From contig NZ_CP034661.1 in the NCBI RefSeq assembly GCF_003971235.1, positions 2,046,001 to 2,110,000 of the forward strand: a stretch of DNA of 64,000 bases. The letters are read 5' to 3'. This stretch comes from Chryseobacterium aureum. Lineage in GTDB: Bacteria; Bacteroidota; Bacteroidia; Flavobacteriales; Weeksellaceae. Numbering within the stretch: position 1 is the stretch's first letter; each line of letters begins with the position of its first letter. The position numbers and the translations under genes are program-made. Under the pieces are notes generated by a model. It searched no databases. It had not been told where the DNA came from and saw only the letters and a program-made list of their open reading frames with translations. Of the stretch, positions 26,978 through 35,702 are shown piece after piece.

Positions 26978-26990
26978 TCAGTTATTGATT

Positions 26991-27584
26991 TTATTTCAAA
27001 ACTGATATATTATGAATATAATTAAAGACCTTTGAATGTAACTTTTCAAAGGTTTTTTTCCATGAAAATTGTGCGGTACTTTTTATTTTATTCCCATTTT
27101 CCGGTAGCATGAATGGTATGATTTCCTTGGGGATTTGCCAGAAAACTTCGGGCGGATTCTGCCTGAAAATATTGATATAAAGCTTTAATGTTTCCAGATA
27201 CCAGTCCTGATGTTTATGATAATCATTACTTCCACCTACATTGGGGAAATGATGCAGCTCTCTTTCAAGGATCTTAGGACAGAATTCTTTCCAATATTCG
27301 GTGGTATAAAGCAAATGCATGTGCCATACTTTATCTACTACGATTGAAGGGGAAGCTCCGTTTTTTGAAATACAGCACAGATAAACAAACTTTTTATATT
27401 CTTCAATAGCAAGCAGGCAGAATCTCCTCGTCCATCCTTCAGTCTGAGCCAGTTTTCTGGAAAATGGAATGATGACATCAGCCTGATCAATCTGGTACGC
27501 CGAAATTCTCTCCCACAAGAGATTCCTATCATCATCTAACTGTGTCTTATCCGGTAAAACAGAAGTAAATTCGGGTTTCATCAT
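26991..27584 (-). CDS. Glycine-rich-domain-protein-like (GRDP-like) protein
   Basis: A 197-residue soluble protein. The motif VDKVWHMHLLYTTEYWKEFC (about residues 90-109) and FCLLAIEEYKKFVYLCC match the GRDP-like family (PF07173-type), with conserved His and Tyr. No signal peptide or Gly-rich tract is present. It is followed closely by no other minus-strand gene, and preceded by a small membrane protein ending in a Cys/Gly tail; relatives of the two are often adjacent. Function unknown. Confidence 0.75.
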   Translation of the reverse strand: MMKPEFTSVLPDKTQLDDDRNLLWERISAYQIDQADVIIPFSRKLAQTEGWTRRFCLLAIEEYKKFVYLCCISKNGASPSIVVDKVWHMHLLYTTEYWKEFCPKILERELHHFPNVGGSNDYHKHQDWYLETLKLYINIFRQNPPEVFWQIPKEIIPFMLPENGNKIKSTAQFSWKKTFEKLHSKVFNYIHNISVLK

Positions 27585-27626
27585 ATTAACATTTATTGAT
27601 AATTAGGGTAATTAATATACACTCCA

Positions 27627-28154
27627 TCAACCTCCGCATCCACAGGATGAAGGACTATTATAGGTATAGATTTCTTTTTTGTAATGATCCTGAAGCAATT
27701 TCGCAAAATCTTCTCTGGTCATATCCGTATAAACATCCGTATCTCCCAAATGTAATTGAAAATCTTTTTCAGGATAGAAATCTACTGTCACTGAAATAAC
27801 GCCATCAATAATCTGAATTTCAGAAATTTCGTCCCAGATCAACTGCTGTTTTGTCTTATGATTAAAAATTCCTGTTTTGGTAATGGACAGTATTTCAACA
27901 ACATCTTCTTCCGGCTCATTCTGTTCTTTAAGACATCTGATAAAGATTTTCACTGAACTGTAAAAGAAAACTGATAGGAATACAAGTATAATAATTGAGA
28001 TTAAAAAATTAAAGAAATTACGGCCTGTTAACAAAATATAGATCACTTCGCAAAGAGCGGCCAATAGTGCAAGTGAGATGAACAAAAAGAAAATACTTGT
28101 CACATGGCCCGGTTTTCTCTGTCTGGATTTATATAAGGTGATTTCTGTTTCCAT
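27627..28154 (-). CDS. Small membrane protein with CGCGG C-terminus
   Basis: A 175-residue protein from METEITLYKSRQRKPG. Two adjacent membrane helices (about residues 18-40 and 46-68), then a soluble domain that looks PH-like (VEILSITKTGIFNHKTKQQLIWDEISEIQIIDG). The C-terminus is SCGCGG. An ATG at 28172 would add six residues; the later start is preferred weakly. The end is 42 bp before the GRDP-like gene, so a two-gene operon is likely. Function unknown. Confidence 0.72.
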   Translation of the reverse strand: METEITLYKSRQRKPGHVTSIFFLFISLALLAALCEVIYILLTGRNFFNFLISIIILVFLSVFFYSSVKIFIRCLKEQNEPEEDVVEILSITKTGIFNHKTKQQLIWDEISEIQIIDGVISVTVDFYPEKDFQLHLGDTDVYTDMTREDFAKLLQDHYKKEIYTYNSPSSCGCGG

Positions 28155-28330
28155 TTTTATTTCTTTATACAAATGTGTGATAACGGAAAAATATTAAAAT
28201 CCTTTATTTGTCTTATTTAGTTTTATATCAGTCTTATATTAGACTTATACAAGATAAATACCTCTTTCATGATGATGAAAACAGATTTGATAGGAAGAAT
28301 AAAATTTGAGGAAGATTATATTTATAAAAA

Positions 28331-28660
28331 TCACGAGAAAATCTATAAGCCGGATTCTGTACTTCCGAAGAAGCGCCTGTTATTTATCTGCGTGGTACAT
28401 TGCTGCAACACTTGAGCTGATTACCCCTCGGTTTTCAGGACGAGCCGCCCCTATTTCCATTGCTGAAAAGAACCGATATACTTACCATTGCACCGCAAAG
28501 AGTTTACCTGGTTTCACTACAGCCGAACTGTACCTGCTTTCTGTTGCACTTGTCCTACCCTCACGGGTGACGGATGTTATCCGCTTTGCTGCTCTATGGT
28601 GTCCGGACTTTCCTACCTCCCGTAAAACGGGAAATCAACAGGCCGATTTTCTCGCGGAGG
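28331..28660 (-). ncRNA. rnpB: RNase P RNA (type A)
   Basis: The catalytic RNA that removes tRNA 5' leaders. On the minus strand the 5' region contains GGAAAGTCCGGACACCATAG (conserved region I) and the 3' region ACAGAATCCGGCTTAT. The first and last helix (P1) pairs CGAGAAAATC at 28645-28654 with GATTTTCTCG at 28334-28343. Other conserved blocks, such as the GGTAAACTC block and the AGGGTAGGACAAGTGCAACAG region, are also present. Ends are estimated to within a few bases. A 131-codon open frame on the opposite strand is a shadow of this RNA. Confidence 0.95.
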
Positions 28661-28668
28661 CAAAGGTA
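28661..28668 (-). promoter_or_regulatory. rnpB promoter -7 box
   Basis: The minus strand reads TACCTTTG immediately before the RNA 5' end, the expected position for a TAnnTTTG box. Confidence 0.65.
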
Positions 28669-28887
28669 CGCAAATTTTGTGGTAAAAAGATCAGGCAGTG
28701 AAATCCCCCTGGGTTTTAGCCGCTGTCAATCATCTTAATTGATCAATTTTCGTCCTTTGCTTTTTTAACGAAAGTTTATTGAATCCTTTTCACTCATCTT
28801 AAACGTTACTTTTTTGCCTTGTAGGAATTTGCATTATATTTTTCAGTAATTACCACATTATTATTATCTTCGTGCCATTATATATCT

Positions 28888-29379
28888 ATGGATTCCCGAG
28901 AAAAAGAATTTGCGCAGCTTATCAAAGATAATCAGGGACTGATTATTAAGGTATCGCGTCTTTATACCAATTCTTTGGAAGATGAAGAGGATCTTTTCCA
29001 GGAAATCGTGTTACAGCTCTGGAGAAGTTATGATTCCTTTAAAGGAAATTCCAAGATTTCCACCTGGATGTATCGTGTAGCGCTCAATACCGCCATTACT
29101 CTTTTTAGAAAAAAAAGCAAAAGCCTTCCTACGAATGAGCTGGACATCAACCACAGAGATTTTGTGGAAGATGATGATGAAAAACAGCAACAGGTATCAC
29201 TTTTGTATACTGTAATCAAGACTCTTCCTAATGTGGAAAGAGCTATTGTCATGATGTATCTTGACGATCTGCCTTACAAGGATATTGCAGAAAACCTCGG
29301 AATCACTGAAGTCAATGCACGTGTAAAAATGAACAGATTAAAGAAAACCCTTAAAGAACAGATGGAAAAATATGCCTGA
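28888..29379 (+). CDS. ECF-type RNA polymerase sigma factor
   Basis: A 163-residue sigma-70-family factor of the extracytoplasmic-function group. Region 2 is DEEDLFQEIVLQLWRSYDSFKGNSKISTWMYRVALNTAI (about 32-70); region 4 is LPNVERAIVMMYLDDLPYKDIAENLGITEVNARVKMNRLKKTLKEQM (about 115-160). No N-terminal region 1. It overlaps the next gene by 8 bp, whose product is a candidate membrane partner. Target promoters are not evident. Confidence 0.9.
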   Translation: MDSREKEFAQLIKDNQGLIIKVSRLYTNSLEDEEDLFQEIVLQLWRSYDSFKGNSKISTWMYRVALNTAITLFRKKSKSLPTNELDINHRDFVEDDDEKQQQVSLLYTVIKTLPNVERAIVMMYLDDLPYKDIAENLGITEVNARVKMNRLKKTLKEQMEKYA

Positions 29380-30046
29380 ATTTGATCTAGATAGTTTTAA
29401 AAAAACCTGGCAGGAACAGTCTGTTCAGCCCAAATATGACAACAACGAGATTCTCCAGATGTTGAACAGAAAGTCGCGCAATTATGTGAAATATATTTTC
29501 TGGATCAGTGTTTTAGAATTTCTTTTCTTTTCCGTATTTGGGTTATTCTACTTTTTTCAGGAAGAAGAATCTGAAAGTTTCCGTAAAATGCTCGAAAGAT
29601 TAGGCGCACAGGAGGCTCCTGAAGTAGAAAATAACTTCGGTCATGTTTATCTGGCGATAAAAATCTTAAGCCTGCTGATCACCGCTTATTTTGTACTGAA
29701 ATTCTATCAGAATTACCGAAAAATCAAAATTGAGGAAAACCTGAAGGGGCTTATCACCAGAATTATTAAGTTCAAAACAACGGTGAATGCATTTATTCTG
29801 ATTAGTATTGTACTATTGGTGGTATTTACTTTTGTACTGACTGCATTTATATTTTATACTTTAAATTCTCAGAATATACAGCCAAGCGGTTCCAATCTTA
29901 CCATCATCATCGCAGGAATTGTTGTCAGTACCTTGCTGGCTGTCTCTATGATCTGGTTTTATTACAGATTGGTATATGGTATCATTATCAGAAAGCTTGA
30001 TAAAAATTTAAAACAGCTTAAAGAAATAGATTCTCAGGAAAGTTAA
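29372..30046 (+). CDS. Four-helix membrane protein coupled to the ECF sigma gene
   Basis: A 224-residue membrane protein. A short cytosolic N-terminus (MPEFDLDSFKKTWQEQ) is followed by four predicted membrane helices at about 37-60, 88-110, 138-165 and 173-200 and a charged C-terminus. It has no recognisable zinc-binding anti-sigma (ZAS) motif, but the 8-bp overlap with the sigma gene suggests a joint role, possibly as its anti-sigma. Relatives have been mislabelled as carotene monooxygenases; nothing in the sequence supports that. Confidence 0.75.
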   Translation: MPEFDLDSFKKTWQEQSVQPKYDNNEILQMLNRKSRNYVKYIFWISVLEFLFFSVFGLFYFFQEEESESFRKMLERLGAQEAPEVENNFGHVYLAIKILSLLITAYFVLKFYQNYRKIKIEENLKGLITRIIKFKTTVNAFILISIVLLVVFTFVLTAFIFYTLNSQNIQPSGSNLTIIIAGIVVSTLLAVSMIWFYYRLVYGIIIRKLDKNLKQLKEIDSQES

Positions 30047-30104
30047 TATTCATAGGCATAGTTCGGGATATAATTATTATTTTTAGCCCACCAAATCTTA
30101 CATT

Positions 30105-31730
30105 ATGCCCTTATCTTATGTATATGGAACTTCTGATGTTCCATTATTAGGACAGACCATTGGAGCTAATCTTAAAAGGACTGTCGAAAAGTATCCCCAT
30201 CAGGAAGCACTGGTCTGTGTTCATCAGAATTACAGAGCTACTTATCAGGAATTTTATAATCAGACCACTGCGGTTGCAAAGGCTTTGCTGCTTTTAGGAG
30301 CAAAAGCCGGGGACAGAATCGGCATCTGGTCTTCCAACCGCTATGAATGGGTTCTTTTGCAGTTTGCTACAGCAAGAATAGGAACTATTTTAGTGAATAT
30401 CAATCCTGCCTACAGAACCCATGAGCTTACCTATGTTCTCAATCAGTCTGAGATTCGTTTTATTTTTTCTTCTTTAAGCTTCAAGTCCAGCAACTACAAG
30501 GAAATGGTAGAATATGCCAAAGAAGTATGCCCTACCCTTGAGCATGAAATATTCTTTGACGAAAACTGGGAAAAGTTTGTGAACAATGGCCAGGATATTT
30601 CGGATGAAGTTCTTCACAGCTTTGAAGAGCATGTGCAGTTTGATGATCCGGTTAATATCCAGTATACTTCCGGAACTACGGGTTTCCCGAAAGGTGTTAC
30701 CCTTTCTCATCATAATATTCTCAACAACGGCTATTTTATCGGTATCCGATTAAAATACACGGAAAAAGACCGTGTCTGTATTCCTGTTCCTTTTTATCAC
30801 TGTTTTGGAATGGTAATCGGAAATATGTGCTGCGTGGCCCATGGAGCCTGTATGGTAATCCCGAATGACAGTTTTGATCCGGAGATTACTTTAAAAGCAG
30901 TTTCAGATGAAAAGTGTACTTCTTTATACGGTGTTCCCACCATGTTTATTGCAGAACTGGCTGTAAAAGATTTTGAAACTTATGATTTTTCAAGCTTAAG
31001 AACAGGTGTTATGGCGGGTTCGGTTTGTCCTCCTGAAATCATGAAAAAGGTGGAAAGCCTTATGAATATTAAAGAAATGAGTATCTGCTACGGAATGACA
31101 GAAACATCACCTGTATCTACACAGACTTTAATTGGAACCCCGTTGGAAAAGCAGGTAAGCACGGTAGGAACGGTTCAGGACCATCTTGAAATAAAAATTA
31201 TTGATGAAAACGGCAGAACGCTGCCACGGGGAGAGCACGGAGAACTTTGTACAAGAGGTTACTCTGTTATGCTGAAATACTGGAATGACCCTGAAAATAC
31301 TAAAAAAGTACTGGATGATGCCCGCTGGATGCATACCGGAGATATGGCCGTAATGGACAAAGATGGCTATATTACCATTTCCGGGAGGATAAAAGACCTT
31401 ATCATCCGTGGCGGTGAAAATATCTCGCCTAAGGAAATTGAAGACTTTTTATACACCTATACCCATATTCTGGATGTTCAGATCATTGGAGTTCCGAGTG
31501 AAAGATTCGGGGAGGAAGTAATGGCCTGGGTGAAGGTAAGAAAAGGATTTACCATCACAGCCGAAGAACTGCAGGAATACTGCAAAGGAAGAATTGCCCA
31601 CTATAAAGTACCGAAATACTGGAAGTTCGTAGATGAATTCCCAATGACCATTTCCGGGAAAATAAGAAAAGTGGAGATGAGGGAAATTTCTATGAGAGAA
31701 CTGGGACTGGAAAACGTAAAGCTTAGCTGA
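30105..31730 (+). CDS. Fatty-acid/acyl-CoA synthetase (AMP-binding enzyme)
   Basis: A 541-residue ANL-superfamily ligase that activates a carboxylic acid through an acyl-AMP, then forms the CoA thioester. The P-loop-like YTSGTTGFPKGV is at about 188-199, CYGMTETSP (A5) near 328, MHTGDMAVMDKDGYI with ISGRIKDLIIRGGENISP (A8 hinge) near 408-440, and the C-terminal catalytic lysine is in ISGKIRKVEMRE. Best match is the medium/long-chain acyl-CoA synthetase group; the exact chain length is unknown. Starts 58 bp after the membrane-protein gene. Confidence 0.9.
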   Translation: MPLSYVYGTSDVPLLGQTIGANLKRTVEKYPHQEALVCVHQNYRATYQEFYNQTTAVAKALLLLGAKAGDRIGIWSSNRYEWVLLQFATARIGTILVNINPAYRTHELTYVLNQSEIRFIFSSLSFKSSNYKEMVEYAKEVCPTLEHEIFFDENWEKFVNNGQDISDEVLHSFEEHVQFDDPVNIQYTSGTTGFPKGVTLSHHNILNNGYFIGIRLKYTEKDRVCIPVPFYHCFGMVIGNMCCVAHGACMVIPNDSFDPEITLKAVSDEKCTSLYGVPTMFIAELAVKDFETYDFSSLRTGVMAGSVCPPEIMKKVESLMNIKEMSICYGMTETSPVSTQTLIGTPLEKQVSTVGTVQDHLEIKIIDENGRTLPRGEHGELCTRGYSVMLKYWNDPENTKKVLDDARWMHTGDMAVMDKDGYITISGRIKDLIIRGGENISPKEIEDFLYTYTHILDVQIIGVPSERFGEEVMAWVKVRKGFTITAEELQEYCKGRIAHYKVPKYWKFVDEFPMTISGKIRKVEMREISMRELGLENVKLS

Positions 31731-31765
31731 AGTTTTAAATGTGGCCCTAAAAATAATAGAATTTA

Positions 31766-31788
31766 AGCCTTGACATAAACAAGGCCTT
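31766..31788 (+). terminator. Weak terminator after the acyl-CoA synthetase gene
   Basis: GCCTTG and CAAGGC arms with a 7-bp loop, followed by a short T-rich tract. Confidence 0.4.
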
Positions 31789-31836
31789 TCCTCTTCAAAT
31801 ACTTTTCATTCCTTCCTTCTAGCCTGTATGGAAAAC

Positions 31837-31867
31837 AAAAAAGCATTTCAAATTGAAATGCTTTTTT
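31837..31867. terminator. Bidirectional terminator before the rpoN 3' end
   Basis: AAAAAGCATTTCA / TGAAATGCTTTTTT hairpin with A and T runs on both sides, 6 bp from the rpoN stop; probably serves rpoN and the converging upstream transcript. Confidence 0.85.
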
Positions 31868-31872
31868 ATATT

Positions 31873-33336
31873 TTAAAGTTCTTTTCTTAATCTTGCAACA
31901 GGAATATTGAGCTGTTCACGATATTTAGCAATCGTTCTTCTGGCAATATTATACCCCTGCTCTTTCAGAATGACCACTAATGCATCATCTGTAAGCGGTT
32001 TTCTCTTATTTTCTTTATCAATAACCTCCTGAAGATGGGTTTTGATCTCTTTGGTTGACACTTCTTCTCCATCATCATTCGTTAAGCTGTCAGAGAACAG
32101 GTCTTTCAGATACACAATACCGTTCGGTGTATCTGCATATTTACTTTTTACCACCCTTGAAATGGTAGAGATATCAAATCCTGTAATATCTGCAACATCC
32201 TTCAGAATCATCGGTTTAAGCGACTTTTCGTCTCCGGTAATGAAATAATCCTTCTGGAACTTTACAATGGCCGTAATGGTCTGTAACAAGGTATTCTGAC
32301 GCTGATTAATGGCATCAATATACCATTTTGCAGCATCCAGCTTTTGTTTAATAAATAAAGCGGCCTGCTTATGTTCCGATGAATTCTTATCATGAGAATA
32401 AGTGGTAAGAATATCTTTGTATTCTTCAGAAACTCTTAGCGTAGGTGCATTCTTGCTGTTCAGCATAGGAATTACCTGCCCATCCTTCACCTGAATTACA
32501 AAATCCGGAATAATTTCCTGATTAATCGTAATGGTCTGGGTATCAAAGTTTCCTCCTACTTTCGGAGAAAGTTTTGAGATTTCATCCAGGGCGTCTTTCA
32601 GATCTTCTTCTTCAATATCATATTTCTGAATGATCTTATTATAGTGCTTATTCGTTAAGGCTTCAAACTGATGTCTTAAGATATTGGCTGCCAGAGAAAC
32701 GGCTTTATCTGAGCTTACTTTCTTTTCAATCTGCAGGAGTAAACATTCCTGAAGTCCTCTTGCTCCTACACCGGAAGGGTCCAGCTTCTGAACATAGTTT
32801 TCAAGGATATCCTCTACCTTTTCTTTGGTGGTATAAATCCCCTGTGAGAAAGCCAGATCATCTACGATAGATTTGATTTCTCTTCTCAGATATCCGTCTG
32901 TATCTAAGTTTCCGATAAGATATTCTGCAATCTTCAGATCTTCTTCACTGATATTGACCAGGTGAATCTGCTCTGTAAGATAGTCATATAAAGACTGTCC
33001 TTCTGTCAGAAGGCTCTCGTTATCAAATTCCTCATCATCCGGAGAGTAGTTACTGGAAGCAGTTTTATAGCTTGGTTCATCGTCATAAATATATTCATTG
33101 ACGTCGAAATCTGTTTCAATGCTTTCCGTACCCTCATCCTGATAAGCATCTTCCAGAGAAGAATAATCATCCTCTTTAGAATCTTCTTTCGCAATTTCCA
33201 AAGCCGGGTTTTCTTCTAACTCTCTCTCCAACTCCTCTTCAAATTCAAGAGTATGAAGCTGAATAAGCTTCATCAACTGGATCTGCTGAGGGGCAAGCTT
33301 CTGTCCTAATTTGAGTTGTAAGTGTTGTTTAAGCAT
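31873..33336 (-). CDS. rpoN: RNA polymerase sigma-54 factor
   Basis: A 487-residue sigma-54. Region I is MLKQHLQLKLGQKLAPQQIQLMKLIQL..ELEENPALE, an acidic region II follows (about 50-115), the core-binding domain is in the middle, and the DNA-binding end contains the HTH (LKDVADITGFDISTISRVV) and the RpoN box (ARRTIAKYREQLNIPVARLRKEL). It directs enhancer-dependent transcription from -24/-12 promoters. It lies downstream of asnS but is separated by a terminator. Confidence 0.96.
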   Translation of the reverse strand: MLKQHLQLKLGQKLAPQQIQLMKLIQLHTLEFEEELERELEENPALEIAKEDSKEDDYSSLEDAYQDEGTESIETDFDVNEYIYDDEPSYKTASSNYSPDDEEFDNESLLTEGQSLYDYLTEQIHLVNISEEDLKIAEYLIGNLDTDGYLRREIKSIVDDLAFSQGIYTTKEKVEDILENYVQKLDPSGVGARGLQECLLLQIEKKVSSDKAVSLAANILRHQFEALTNKHYNKIIQKYDIEEEDLKDALDEISKLSPKVGGNFDTQTITINQEIIPDFVIQVKDGQVIPMLNSKNAPTLRVSEEYKDILTTYSHDKNSSEHKQAALFIKQKLDAAKWYIDAINQRQNTLLQTITAIVKFQKDYFITGDEKSLKPMILKDVADITGFDISTISRVVKSKYADTPNGIVYLKDLFSDSLTNDDGEEVSTKEIKTHLQEVIDKENKRKPLTDDALVVILKEQGYNIARRTIAKYREQLNIPVARLRKEL

Positions 33337-33454
33337 ATTCTTCTTTGCGTTTTAACATAACATATTCTACGAATTTAATAAATTTATTTGATAAAAAACA
33401 CATTTAGCATGATTTTTGCATGAGTTATCCTAATATAATAAACTATTAAATAAT

Positions 33455-33490
33455 AAAAAAAGCCTTAATTTGTGATTAAGGCTTTTTTTA
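33455..33490 (-). terminator. Terminator after asnS
   Basis: AAAAAAAGCCTTAAT / ATTAAGGCTTTTTTT hairpin, just after the asnS stop (33496); symmetrical, so it may act both ways. Confidence 0.85.
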
Positions 33491-33495
33491 TTGTT

Positions 33496-34944
33496 CTAGA
33501 ATTCAGCACTTTTCGGTGTTCTAGGGAAAGGAATTACGTCTCTGATATTCGTCATTCCCGTTACGAAAAGAACCAGTCTTTCCAGTCCCAAACCAAAGCC
33601 TGCATGAGGAACAGAACCGAATTTTCGGGTATCAAGGTACCACCAAAGCTCGTGCTCATCTACATGCATATCTGCCATTTTCTGTTTTAAAACATCTAAT
33701 CTCGCTTCTCTTTCTGATCCGCCGATGATTTCACCGATGCCCGGGAAGAGAACATCCATGGCCGCAACGGTTTTGTTGTCATCATTCAGTTTCATATAGA
33801 AAGCTTTGATTTCCTTCGGATAGTCAAATAATACTACCGGGCTTTCAAAATGTTTTTCTACAAGATATCTTTCATGCTCAGACTGAAGGTCTGTTCCCCA
33901 TTTTTCAACAGGGTATGCAAATTTTCCTTTTTTGTTTTCTTTAGAGTTCAGTAAGATTTCGATAGCTTCAGTATAGCTTACACGCTTGAAACGCTTAGCC
34001 ACTACATTCTGAAGTTTTTCGATAAGCCCCTCTTTTGCTCTTTCTTTTTCCGGTTTTGTCTTTTGTTCTTCTGCAAAACGGTTGTCTAAGAATTCAAGGT
34101 CATCTTTACAGTGATCCAATACATACTGGATTACATATTTTAAGAAATCTTCCGCAAGGTCGATGTTATCTTCAAGATTGTTGAATGCCACTTCCGGTTC
34201 AATCATCCAGAACTCTGCAAGGTGTCTTGTAGTGTTAGAGTTTTCAGCACGGAACGTAGGTCCGAACGTATAGATTCTTCCCAATCCCATAGCGGCAGTT
34301 TCTCCTTCAAGCTGTCCGGAAACGGTAAGGTTGGTTTTCTTACCGAAGAAATCCTGTGTGAAATCAATTTCTCCTTCTTCCGTTTTCGGCATGTTATTCA
34401 GGTCAAAGTTCGTTACTCCAAACATCTCACCAGCCCCTTCTGCATCTGCTCCCGTAATAACCGGGGTGTTGATATAGAAGAACTGATTCTGGTTGAAGAA
34501 CGAGTGAACCGCAAAACTTACAGCATGACGCACTCTGAACACGGCACCGAAAAGGTTGGTTCTGAATCTTAAGTGTGCCTGCTCACGAAGTTTTTCAAGG
34601 CTGTGCTTTTTAGGCTGAAGAATTGTACTCTGAAGCTCTTCTGTAAAGTTATCTCCTAAAATAATAATCTTTTTGGCAATAATTTCCACAGATTGCCCTG
34701 CTCCCTGGCTTTCTACCACTTCTCCTATTACTTTAAGGGAAGAAGCTGTACTGATATTCTTGATGATCGTTTCATCAAAATTTTCGAAATCAACAACTAT
34801 CTGCAAATTATTAATCGTAGAACCATCATTAAGCGCAATAAAGCGATTAGCACGGAAGGATCTTACCCATCCGTAAACGGTAATGTCATGATGTAATACT
34901 TTCTTGTAATCCTTCAGGATTTCTTTGATCGTTTGCTTTTTCAT
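33496..34944 (-). CDS. asnS: Asparaginyl-tRNA synthetase
   Basis: Class II synthetase charging tRNA-Asn. N-terminal OB fold ([30 protein letters not shown]), motif 2-type [25 protein letters not shown] (about 230-255) and motif 3 [30 protein letters not shown] at the C-terminus. 482 residues is normal. It has its own -7 box at 34984-34991, downstream of a terminator belonging to some other minus-strand transcript. Confidence 0.96.
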   Translation of the reverse strand: MKKQTIKEILKDYKKVLHHDITVYGWVRSFRANRFIALNDGSTINNLQIVVDFENFDETIIKNISTASSLKVIGEVVESQGAGQSVEIIAKKIIILGDNFTEELQSTILQPKKHSLEKLREQAHLRFRTNLFGAVFRVRHAVSFAVHSFFNQNQFFYINTPVITGADAEGAGEMFGVTNFDLNNMPKTEEGEIDFTQDFFGKKTNLTVSGQLEGETAAMGLGRIYTFGPTFRAENSNTTRHLAEFWMIEPEVAFNNLEDNIDLAEDFLKYVIQYVLDHCKDDLEFLDNRFAEEQKTKPEKERAKEGLIEKLQNVVAKRFKRVSYTEAIEILLNSKENKKGKFAYPVEKWGTDLQSEHERYLVEKHFESPVVLFDYPKEIKAFYMKLNDDNKTVAAMDVLFPGIGEIIGGSEREARLDVLKQKMADMHVDEHELWWYLDTRKFGSVPHAGFGLGLERLVLFVTGMTNIRDVIPFPRTPKSAEF

Positions 34945-34983
34945 TTGTTGATGATAAATTTTTTATATAAAAATTAATGTCTG

Positions 34984-34991
34984 CAAAGTTA
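34984..34991 (-). promoter_or_regulatory. asnS promoter -7 box
   Basis: Minus strand TAACTTTG, 40 bp before the asnS ATG. Confidence 0.55.
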
Positions 34992-34992
34992 C

Positions 34993-35023
34993 AAAAAAAC
35001 AGCGCAACTTGATGATTGCGCTG
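34993..35023 (-). terminator. Orphan strong terminator upstream of asnS
   Basis: On the minus strand a perfect 8-bp stem CAGCGCAA / TTGCGCTG is followed by T7. The closest annotated gene ending upstream of it on this strand stops at 35703, about 680 bp away. Confidence 0.85.
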
Positions 35024-35702
35024 TCTTTAAAAATCATTTAACAAGCATTTAAACTTTCAGTTCAGGAAATTCACCTTTTTTTCTTCTGCCTTGTCTTCTG
35101 CATTTGAAGGGTACATTTCCACTCAATATTGTCCTGAACTTCAATAAAATCCGTATGGGCCAGGAATAGCCGCTTTTACACTATCACTTTTAAAAGAATA
35201 AAATTTTATTTACTCTGAGCTTTCATGGAATTAGTTTTACTGAAATGGTTATTAGTTTTTTAAGTGATAACGCTGTGGCAATTACCCGGCCCCACATCCA
35301 TTTTTAACACTATACTTACTTTTAAACTATTGTGGCGGATTCACCACCGGATTTTGCATTCAAATGCTTCTGATTTTTAAATAATCACTACACTTTATAT
35401 TTTTAAACTTCTGAACAATGATCTCATTATTACTATTATTTTCTGGTGGTTTACTTAAATTTTCATCTTCGCTGTAATTAATTTTTATGATACAGTACCT
35501 GGCCTGATTTGTAAAAAATCAAAAGCCCGGAACTGATCTCTTGTATTGTGCACATACACAATAAATGGCTGTGTTTTTACCTGAAGCAAAGATGCATTAA
35601 GGAATATAATGATGCAAGGGTATGGTTTATAGATTCATAAATTTATATCCCTAAAATCATGAATTTATAAACACAAATATAATGAAAATCAGTAAGTTAA
35701 AC

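Larger units (their letters stand above)
34945..35702. other. 758-bp intergenic region upstream of asnS
   Basis: No convincing gene. It contains the asnS promoter box, an orphan minus-strand terminator, and, on the minus strand, stop-broken short frames: a 52-codon frame without ATG (35518-35363) followed directly by MQNPVVNPPQ and stop, a KSGGESATIV frame and an MDVGPGNCHSVIT frame. Together they look like decayed small-peptide genes or an RNA. There is also an inverted repeat GTTTATAnATTCAT at about 35625-35672. Confidence 0.5.

Noticed and set aside
28306..28701. A 131-codon plus-strand open frame
   Set aside because: It runs opposite to RNase P RNA, whose conserved regions and P1 pairing explain the sequence; the protein has no family features.
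34984..35023. Terminator upstream of asnS as an Asn attenuator
   Set aside because: A good -7 box lies between terminator and asnS, and no Asn-codon leader frame or alternative pairing segments were found.
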